DNA from: Desulfobulbus sp.
Lineage (GTDB): Bacteria > Desulfobacterota > Desulfobulbia > Desulfobulbales > Desulfobulbaceae
Assembly (NCBI GenBank): GCA_011051825.1
Contig: DRKH01000133.1
Location: 1 to 9,563 of the forward strand
DNA length: 9,563 nucleotides
Reading direction: 5' to 3'
Shown here: in pieces, positions 4,762 through 9,563 of the stretch
Position numbering within the stretch: the first letter of the stretch is position 1
How the letters are laid out: each line of letters starts with the position of its first letter
Position numbers and translations under genes: made by a program
The notes under the pieces: model-generated
Told to the model about the DNA's origin: nothing
What the model saw: only the letters and a program-made list of their open reading frames with translations
The model's database searches: none

Positions 4762-4809
4762 GGCAGATCCTCATATATGTTTAGAGAAGCGGGCAAAATT
4801 TTATCAACT

Positions 4810-4839
4810 ATCCTACCTGTTTCAGGTTGATTGCGTCAA
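4810..4839 (-). promoter_or_regulatory. Candidate pal promoter
   Basis: On the minus strand TTGACG (4834-4839) and TAGGAT (4810-4815) are 18 bases apart, about 50 bases before the pal start. ACCTG-TTT-CAGGT (4815-4827) forms a small inverted repeat across the -10 edge and spacer, which could be an operator. No equally good promoter is visible for the divergent binding-protein gene in the 4840-4998 stretch, which otherwise shows nothing recognisable. Confidence 0.45.
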
Positions 4840-4998
4840 GGGAAAGATGGAGCGCCCTCCCTTTGCCCGGTCCTGCAGTCCTTTTTCCTGTTCTGCCAAT
4901 GTCTTCAAGGATTGGTTGTTTTTATTGCCACGGTCGGGATTGGATGGTACATGACATTGCATTCGGATCCTTTTTATTTTCATTTTCAGGAGACTGTT

Positions 4999-5733
4999 AT
5001 GTTGAAAAGAACACTGTTGACCCTTGTCGCCCTGTCGATTCTCTGTGGTTCGGCCTGGGCCGAGACCAGGATAGTCTTTGCCGTTGATGCCACCTGGCCG
5101 CCGATGGAGTTTGTTAACAGCCAGAAACAGATTGTCGGGTTTTCCATCGACTTTGTTAAGGCTGCCGGCAAGGAGGCCGGGTTTACTCCGGTGTTTAAAA
5201 ATACCGCCTGGGATGGAATCTTTGCCGGTCTGGCGGCCGGAAAGTATGATGCGATCTGCTCGTCGGTCTCCATTACCGAGAAACGAAAAAAGGCGATGGA
5301 TTTCAGTGCCCCTTATTTTACGGTTCGTCAGGCGCTGATCGTCAACAAGGATTCCTCGGTCAGAAGTCTTGCCGACCTGAAGGGGAAAAAGGTCGGCGGA
5401 CAGATCGGAACCACCGGCTATTTCGCCATTAAATCTGCAAAAGGGCTGATCCCTAAATCGTATGATGAGATCGGGCTGGCCATGGAAGATCTCAATGTCG
5501 GCCGTATTTCCGCAGTGGTCTGCGATGACCCGGTTGCCGCCAACTATGCCCTGCTGAAATATAAAGATACCCTGAAGATAGCGGCGGTTATCAAGACCGG
5601 TAAAGTGGAGAACTATGGTTTTGCGGTGAAAAAGGGCAATACCAAGGTTCTGGATCTGCTCAATAAGGGTATTGCCGCGGTTAAGGCCAAGGGCATTGAT
5701 ACCGAGCTCAAGAAAAAGTGGATCGGCCAGTAA
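4999..5733 (+). CDS. Periplasmic polar amino-acid binding protein of ABC importer
   Basis: This 244-residue periplasmic solute-binding protein of family 3 (HisJ/GlnH/ArtJ type) captures an amino acid for the permease/ATPase pair downstream. Residues 1-21 are a signal peptide (LLTLVALSILCGSAWA, cleavage after AWA). The mature start ETRIVFAVDATWPPMEF is typical. GFSIDFVKAAGKEAG (48-62), SITEKRKKAMDFSAPYF (91-107) and GGQIGTTGYFAIK (133-145) are the conserved ligand-pocket segments. CDDPVA (175-180) holds the Asp expected to bind the amino group. I chose ATG 4999 for its AGGAGA five bases upstream and the signal peptide; the frame is open for 56 more codons upstream but without those features. 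The ligand cannot be assigned by eye. A terminator follows the gene. Confidence 0.93.
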   Translation: MLKRTLLTLVALSILCGSAWAETRIVFAVDATWPPMEFVNSQKQIVGFSIDFVKAAGKEAGFTPVFKNTAWDGIFAGLAAGKYDAICSSVSITEKRKKAMDFSAPYFTVRQALIVNKDSSVRSLADLKGKKVGGQIGTTGYFAIKSAKGLIPKSYDEIGLAMEDLNVGRISAVVCDDPVAANYALLKYKDTLKIAAVIKTGKVENYGFAVKKGNTKVLDLLNKGIAAVKAKGIDTELKKKWIGQ

Positions 5734-5753
5734 CGGGCCTTTTGTATACTTTG

Positions 5754-5793
5754 GTTCAGGCAGCCTGATCGGCTGTCTGAACTTTTTTGTTTT
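5754..5793 (+). terminator. Strong intrinsic terminator between binding protein and permease
   Basis: GTTCAGGCAGCC (5754-5765) pairs with GGCTGTCTGAAC (5771-5782) over 12 bp with one G-U position and a five-base loop, followed by TTTTTTGTTTT (5783-5793). It should stop most transcripts after the binding-protein gene, so that the binding protein is made in excess over the membrane parts, or it separates two transcription units. Confidence 0.88.
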
Positions 5794-5875
5794 CTGATGA
5801 CCCGCAAATCTCTGCCGGAATCACGGGGGCCTGCCGGGTAGCAGAAGCCTGTAGATTGAGAGACTGAAATACAAT

Positions 5876-6661
5876 ATGGCTGATCTGGAAAAAAAAATTG
5901 ATATCGGAGATGGGGCGGCAATTCCAGACCCCAAGGACAAGGGGTTGTTGTCTGCCTGGTGGATCGCTCTTATCGGCACGATCAGCCTGCTGGTTCTCCT
6001 GCCGCTGATCAAGCCGGATCCATACGGCAAGGTCCTGCAATTTATTCCCGACGGCATTCTGGTTACCTTTGAGGTGACCATTCTCTCCATATCCCTGGCC
6101 CTGGTCATCGGGCTGATAACCGGGCTCGGGAGGATTTCCAGTAACCGGTTTTTCAATCTGGCCGCGTCACTCTATGTTGAAGTTGTCCGCGGCATCCCGC
6201 TCCTGGTGCAGTTGTTTTACATCTACTTTGCCCTGGGCCGCTTTGTCCGGGTGCCTGATATTGTTGCAGCGGTAATCGCCATGTCGTTCTGCTACGGGGC
6301 CTACATGGGCGAGGTCTTCCGGGCCGGAATCAAATCCATTGATTTCGGCCAGACCGAGGCCTCACTTTCCCTGGGCTTTAACCAGCGCCAGACCATGGCC
6401 TATGTGATTCTGCCCCAGGCCTGGCGGACCATCCTGCCGCCGGTGGGTAACGAGTTTATCGCCCTGCTCAAGGATACCTCGCTGGTTTCCATCCTGGCGG
6501 TTTCCGATATCCTGCGCCGCGGGCGGGAGTATGCCTCCGAGAGTTTCAATTACTTTGAAACCTACACCATGATTGCCCTGGTTTACCTGTTGATTACCCT
6601 GATTCTCTCGAAATTGATTTCCAACATGGAACACCGTCTCAGTCATTATGAACGCCGCTGA
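5876..6661 (+). CDS. Polar amino-acid ABC transporter permease
   Basis: This 261-residue inner-membrane permease belongs to the HisM/GlnP family. The N-terminal 25 residues are hydrophilic and cytoplasmic. Hydrophobic segments lie near 27-45, 61-85, 104-122, 128-148, 190-210 and 229-249. The EAA coupling loop that docks to the ATPase is clear at about 159-190 (TEASLSLGFNQRQTMAYVI, then LPQAWRTILPP). VEVVRGIPLLVQLFYIYF (101-118) is a family hallmark. Only a weak GAGAG lies upstream, about 13 bases from the ATG. Its stop overlaps the ATPase gene by 14 bases. One permease gene is present, so the channel is probably a homodimer. Confidence 0.94.
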   Translation: MADLEKKIDIGDGAAIPDPKDKGLLSAWWIALIGTISLLVLLPLIKPDPYGKVLQFIPDGILVTFEVTILSISLALVIGLITGLGRISSNRFFNLAASLYVEVVRGIPLLVQLFYIYFALGRFVRVPDIVAAVIAMSFCYGAYMGEVFRAGIKSIDFGQTEASLSLGFNQRQTMAYVILPQAWRTILPPVGNEFIALLKDTSLVSILAVSDILRRGREYASESFNYFETYTMIALVYLLITLILSKLISNMEHRLSHYERR

Positions 6662-7388
6662 ATCAATTATTCAAATACAAAATATCAACAAGTACTTTGG
6701 CAGCTTCAAGGCCCTTGACGGGGTCAGTCTTGACGTGAGAGTCGGTGAGAAGGTGGTTGTGCTCGGCCCTTCCGGTTCCGGGAAATCCACCCTGCTGCGG
6801 GCGATCAACAAACTTGAAACCATCAGCTCCGGCTCAATTATCGTCGACGGCCATGACTTGTATGATCCTGCCGAGGATATCAACCGGATCCGGATGGAGC
6901 TGGGCATGGTCTTTCAGAGTTTTAACCTGTTCAGGCACAAGACCGTGCTGGAAAACCTGACCCTGGCTCCGATCAAGCTCAAAAAAATGCCGAAGGCTGA
7001 GGCTGATCAGCTGGCCCTTCGCCTGCTGGACAAGGTCGGGATCAGGGATCGGGCCGATCATTATCCCCTGCAGCTCTCCGGCGGTCAGCAGCAGCGGGTC
7101 GCCATTGCCCGGGCCCTGGCCATGGAGCCGAAGATCATGCTCTTTGATGAACCGACATCGGCCCTGGATCCGGAGATGATCGGCGAGGTACTTGAGGTCA
7201 TGGTTACCCTGGCCCGTGAGGGCATGACCATGGTGGTGGTAACCCACGAGATGGGCTTTGCCCGTGAAGTCGCCGATCAGGTGGTCTTCATGGATCAGGG
7301 CGCAATTGTCGAGATGGCCGCGCCGGATATCTTTTTCGACAACCCCAAGCACGACCGGACCAAGCTCTTTTTAGAGCAGATTCTCTAA
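6648..7388 (+). CDS. Polar amino-acid ABC transporter ATPase
   Basis: This 246-residue cytoplasmic ATPase of the GlnQ/HisP family powers uptake by hydrolysing ATP at the permease. All motifs are intact: Walker A GPSGSGKST (40-48), Q-loop VFQSFNLF (Gln90), signature LSGGQQQR (143-150), Walker B IMLFDEPTSALD (163-174) and switch His200 in VTHEMGFAREVAD. It lacks the C-terminal regulatory domain seen in MetN-type proteins, as expected for this family. The ATG lies inside the permease gene (14-base overlap), so the two are likely coupled in translation. The hydrolase gene starts 24 bases downstream. Confidence 0.96.
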   Translation: MNAAESIIQIQNINKYFGSFKALDGVSLDVRVGEKVVVLGPSGSGKSTLLRAINKLETISSGSIIVDGHDLYDPAEDINRIRMELGMVFQSFNLFRHKTVLENLTLAPIKLKKMPKAEADQLALRLLDKVGIRDRADHYPLQLSGGQQQRVAIARALAMEPKIMLFDEPTSALDPEMIGEVLEVMVTLAREGMTMVVVTHEMGFAREVADQVVFMDQGAIVEMAAPDIFFDNPKHDRTKLFLEQIL

Positions 7389-7412
7389 TTTCTGCCCCGG
7401 TATATCTTCTCC

Positions 7413-7853
7413 ATGACCTTTGCCGACTGGATTTTCATCAACCCCGGCTGCTCCATTCCGGCCTCTGACCTTTCCTTTTCCTTCTCCCGCAGCAGCGGGC
7501 CCGGCGGCCAGAATGTCAACAAGGTCAACACCCGGGTCACCCTCTCCTTTGACGTGACCGGTTCCCGGAGTTTAAACGACCGGCAAAGGACGTTGATCCG
7601 CAGCCGTCTTGCCACCCGGATAAATAAAAACGGCCTGTTGCGGATTTCGGCTGATTCCTGCCGGACCCAGCAGGGCAACAGGGAAGAGGTGATCCGCCGT
7701 TTTACCGATCTCCTGCGTCAGGCCCTGCATGAGCAGCGGCCGCGCCGGAAGACCAAGGTGTCAAGGCGGGCCAAGGAGCGACGACTGGCGGCCAAGAAAA
7801 ACCGGGGCCGCTTAAAGAAGATGCGCAGCGGCAAGGTCTCCGACCACGAATAA
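7413..7853 (+). CDS. arfB: ArfB/YaeJ-type peptidyl-tRNA hydrolase, ribosome rescue
   Basis: This 146-residue protein releases peptides from ribosomes stalled on truncated mRNA, working stop-codon-independently. The catalytic GGQ (31-33) sits in SSGPGGQNVNKVNTRV, and the domain spans about 12-105. The basic tail (108-138, rich in Arg and Lys) matches the tail that enters the empty mRNA channel. There is no codon-recognition domain, so it is not a full release factor. The length is about 5-6 residues above the usual 140. No Shine-Dalgarno sequence is visible before the ATG (the preceding bases are pyrimidine-rich). It lies 24 bases after the ATPase gene, so it is probably expressed by read-through and translational coupling. 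No functional link to amino-acid import is implied. Confidence 0.92.
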   Translation: MTFADWIFINPGCSIPASDLSFSFSRSSGPGGQNVNKVNTRVTLSFDVTGSRSLNDRQRTLIRSRLATRINKNGLLRISADSCRTQQGNREEVIRRFTDLLRQALHEQRPRRKTKVSRRAKERRLAAKKNRGRLKKMRSGKVSDHE

Positions 7854-7863
7854 TTTTAGGCCA

Positions 7864-8018
7864 CTTTGAAAAATTGCCTTTTCGCCCGATCTCTGCATCA
7901 CAGGAAAATGAAAAATGCTCACATATGACGAATATGCTGCGCTTTTCGCTCAACAGTCAAGCTGTCCGGCTAATTTTTCTGTTCCTTGACCTCGAACGAA
8001 AATTCTAATTTTTCAAGG
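7864..8018. repeat. MITE-like structured intergenic block
   Basis: TTGAAAAATT (7866-7875) and AATTTTTCAA (8007-8016) form a perfect 10-bp inverted repeat bounding about 150 bases. Inside are CATAT/ATATG (7922-7926, 7932-7936), ACAG/CTGT (7953-7956, 7962-7965) and a direct repeat CTAATTTTTC (7970-7979 and 8005-8014). No target-site duplication is clear and no protein is encoded convincingly. It resembles a dispersed intergenic palindrome or a non-autonomous element. Copy number in the genome cannot be seen here. Confidence 0.4.
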
Positions 8019-8024
8019 CACCCT

Positions 8025-8150
8025 TTACCCTGTCGGCAGGTTTGGGTCTTCAACCGTCATGCAGTTCAGGGTGGCATGAACGACAAAGTAATTACCCGGG
8101 TTTTTTGAAACATATAAAATATATCCAGACCATTTTTCCTGCAGATTCAA
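8025..8150 (-). pseudogene. Short orphan reading frame, possible gene remnant
   Basis: On the minus strand an open frame of 41 codons runs from TTG 8150 to TAA 8025-8027. Its product would read, in part, GYILYVSKNPGNYFVV and then HATLNCMTVEDPNLPTG. The composition is protein-like (Tyr, Val, Asn, His, Cys; no low-complexity runs), but there is no ribosome-binding site and a stop lies directly upstream of the TTG. It may be the 3' end of a decayed gene or a chance frame in an intergenic repeat. I do not recognise a family. Confidence 0.25.
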
Positions 8151-8213
8151 TAGTTACATCTGACTTTTTTGCCCCCTTTTTTAAGATATAACAGAGAGTA
8201 AGAGGAGACCATT

Positions 8214-9170
8214 TTGACACTTGCACCTATTCAACGCATCCGGTTCTTTCGAAAAACATTGCTGATTATTCTCACCCTTTTTGCCACCACTGCATCTGCA
8301 CACAACAAAGTGGTGGTAATTCCCATGTCCGGCAATGATCTCAAACCCCTGAAGAATGTGGTGACGGTGGCGAAAGCCAACGGCGATTACAGCGACCCGG
8401 TGGCAGCGCTGAATTCCATCACCAATGCCAGTGCCGTCAATCCCTATCTCATCGTCATTGCCCCGGGAGTGTACACGGTCACATCCGCTCTGGTAATGAA
8501 GCCCTGGGTAGACATCGCCGGCAGCGGCCAGGATGTAACCTTCATTAAAGGGGCTGTCAGCTCAAACTCCCGAGACGCCACATCAGCCGTCGTCTCCGGT
8601 ATGAACGCTGCCGAGCTGTCGGATCTAACCGTGGAGAATACCGGGGGCAGCACCTATTCAATCGCTATATTTAACTCTTATACGTCTCCTCGGCTCATGC
8701 GCGTAACCGTTACAGCCGCAGGGGGAGCAAGTAACTACGGCATATACAACTATCTCTCTTCCTCACCAACGATGACGCAGGTCACTGCCGCGGCCGGGGG
8801 GGGGATAAACAACTACGCCATTTATAATGCGTCCTTCTCCTCACCGATGATGACCCAGGTCACCGCCACGGCCAGCGGAGGAGGGAGCAACTATGGCGTT
8901 TTTAATCTTAACCATTCCTCGCCGAGAATAATGATGGTCACTGCCGACGCCAACGGAGGAACGGGCAATAACTACGGAGTATACAATTGGGATACAACCG
9001 CAGCGCCATTCATCGAAAATTCATTCCTGAAAGGAACCACGGCAGGTATTTTTATAGGAAGCGACGGTACACGTATCGTCAATACCCGGATTGATGGAGG
9101 AGTTTCCGACTTCGGAGGTACGCAGTGCCTGGGGGCCTATGACCAGGATCTAAACATCGTGAACTGCTGA
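8214..9170 (+). CDS. Secreted right-handed beta-helix repeat protein
   Basis: This 318-residue exported protein has unknown function. Residues 1-29 are a signal peptide (basic start, FFRKTLLIILTLFATTASA). Residues 47-115 (NVVTVAKANGDYSDPVAALN, then PYLIVIAPGVYTVT) look like the N-terminal cap of pectate-lyase-like parallel beta-helix proteins. Five coils of 26-27 residues follow at 151-176, 177-202, 203-228, 229-255 and 256-281. Each runs I/V-Y/F-N ... SSP-x-M-x-x-V-T-A-x-A-x-G-G ... NYG/A. Two Cys (305 and 318, the last residue) could form a C-terminal disulfide. The start is TTG, supported by GAGGAGA six bases upstream; no in-frame ATG gives the signal peptide. No catalytic residues can be identified. 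A TATAAC at 8187-8192 may be a -10, but I see no good -35. Confidence 0.82.
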   Translation: MTLAPIQRIRFFRKTLLIILTLFATTASAHNKVVVIPMSGNDLKPLKNVVTVAKANGDYSDPVAALNSITNASAVNPYLIVIAPGVYTVTSALVMKPWVDIAGSGQDVTFIKGAVSSNSRDATSAVVSGMNAAELSDLTVENTGGSTYSIAIFNSYTSPRLMRVTVTAAGGASNYGIYNYLSSSPTMTQVTAAAGGGINNYAIYNASFSSPMMTQVTATASGGGSNYGVFNLNHSSPRIMMVTADANGGTGNNYGVYNWDTTAAPFIENSFLKGTTAGIFIGSDGTRIVNTRIDGGVSDFGGTQCLGAYDQDLNIVNC

Positions 9171-9191
9171 GACTGCGCGGGATTACAATCA

Positions 9192-9235
9192 CCTTTAAAA
9201 AGTCCTCCTTTAAAGGGGTCAGATCTCATCTTGAC
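9192..9235. repeat. Paired hairpins upstream of the transposase gene
   Basis: CCTTTAAA (9192-9199) and TTTAAAGG (9209-9216) form an 8-bp stem. Directly next to it, GTCAGAT (9218-9224) pairs with ATCTTGAC (9228-9235) with one bulged T and a three-base loop. RAYT transposases act on imperfect hairpins preceded by a short guide sequence, so the second hairpin (after GGG) is a candidate left end. The first could instead help end transcription of the beta-helix gene, but no T-run follows. Confidence 0.45.
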
Positions 9236-9268
9236 ACCATATCGCATTTGATTTAATCTTGTCTTATT

Positions 9269-9563
9269 ATGAGCAGACCCTTACGAATAGAATTTCCCGG
9301 CGCCTGGTACCATTTAATGAATCGGGGGCGCCGGGGCGAAATTATCTTCGCGGCGCAGAAAGACCGGCAACTTTTTCTAGCTCTGCTGCAGGAGGCAGCC
9401 GTTCTCTGGAATGTCAAAATAGCAGCCTACTGCCTAATGGACAATCACTATCATCTTCTTGCCCAAACTCCGCAAGGTAACCTGTCGCGTTTTATGCGTC
9501 ATTTGAATGGGGTGTACACCCAACGCTATAATCGTCTTTATGGGTATGATGGTCAGCTTTTCC
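9269..9563 (+). CDS. REP-associated tyrosine transposase (Y1/RAYT), 5' part
   Basis: The window holds the first 98 codons; the gene continues beyond the right edge. The protein begins MSRPLRIEFPGAWYHLMNRG, the standard N-terminus of the Y1_Tnp/RAYT group, and then AYCLMDNHYHLLAQTP (about 54-69), whose HYH is the metal-binding HUH motif. GNLSRFMRHLNGVYTQRYN follows. The catalytic tyrosine, usually in a later helix, is beyond the window. These single-strand DNA nicking and joining enzymes are linked to scattered palindromic REP sequences. I see no Shine-Dalgarno sequence before the ATG, consistent with low expression. Adjacent hairpins at 9192-9235 may be its substrate. Confidence 0.92.
   Translation, partial: MSRPLRIEFPGAWYHLMNRGRRGEIIFAAQKDRQLFLALLQEAAVLWNVKIAAYCLMDNHYHLLAQTPQGNLSRFMRHLNGVYTQRYNRLYGYDGQLF

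Noticed and set aside
4943..4962. Sigma-54-like promoter (TGGTAC...TTGCA) before the binding-protein gene
   Set aside because: The GG and GC elements are 11 bases apart instead of the strictly required 10. A similar GG...GC pair at 4914-4928 has the same fault.
4831..4998. Upstream extension of the binding-protein gene by 56 codons
   Set aside because: The extension would bury the signal peptide. ATG 4999 has AGGAGA at the right distance and gives a standard export signal.
7702..7953. Minus-strand open frame of 83 codons
   Set aside because: More than half is antisense to arfB, and the rest lies in the structured intergenic block. No start signal is visible.

Overview
The window looks like chromosomal DNA of an anaerobic Desulfobacterota (former Deltaproteobacteria), plausibly a Desulfobulbales-type sulfate or sulfur metaboliser. 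This is inferred from gene content: a 2Fe desulfoferrodoxin, a 191-residue rubrerythrin with the same ligand spacing as the Desulfovibrio protein, a PerR-type Fur regulator, rubredoxins, a deltaproteobacterial-style Pal lipoprotein and a RAYT-type transposase. No rRNA or marker gene is present to fix the taxon.

Layout. (1) 1-402 is non-coding and densely structured: several strong inverted repeats, a 23/24-bp tandem repeat and recurring short motifs. Its identity is unknown. (2) 451-3958, minus strand, is an oxygen/peroxide defence operon. In transcription order it holds perR fused to a Cys-rich winged-helix domain, rubrerythrin, a typical 2-Cys peroxiredoxin, a short flavodoxin, desulfoferrodoxin (superoxide reductase) and a double-domain rubredoxin, ending at an intrinsic terminator. 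A promoter with a PerR/Fur-like box inside its -35/-10 spacer lies in front of perR. (3) 4135-4761, minus strand, is pal, an outer-membrane lipoprotein gene with its own promoter. (4) 4999-7388, plus strand, is a complete polar amino-acid ABC importer (binding protein, permease, ATPase), with a strong terminator between the binding protein and permease genes. An ArfB-type ribosome-rescue hydrolase follows at 7413-7853. (5) 7854-8213 is intergenic DNA with a MITE-like structured block and an orphan minus-strand frame that may be a gene remnant. (6) 8214-9170 encodes a secreted right-handed beta-helix repeat protein. From 9269 to the window end is the 5' part of a Y1/RAYT transposase gene, preceded by hairpins.

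How it fits together. In region 2, desulfoferrodoxin would reduce superoxide to peroxide, while rubrerythrin and peroxiredoxin would remove peroxide. The double rubredoxin and the flavodoxin are plausible electron carriers, and PerR plausibly derepresses the operon on peroxide stress. Region 4 imports an amino acid whose identity cannot be read from sequence. The two edges of the window have the mobile or repeat-rich character of accessory DNA. No wholly new multi-gene system is evident. The most unusual items are the PerR-winged-helix fusion with an internal ribosome-binding site, the CX4C/CX2C double rubredoxin, and the unexplained structured region at the left edge.
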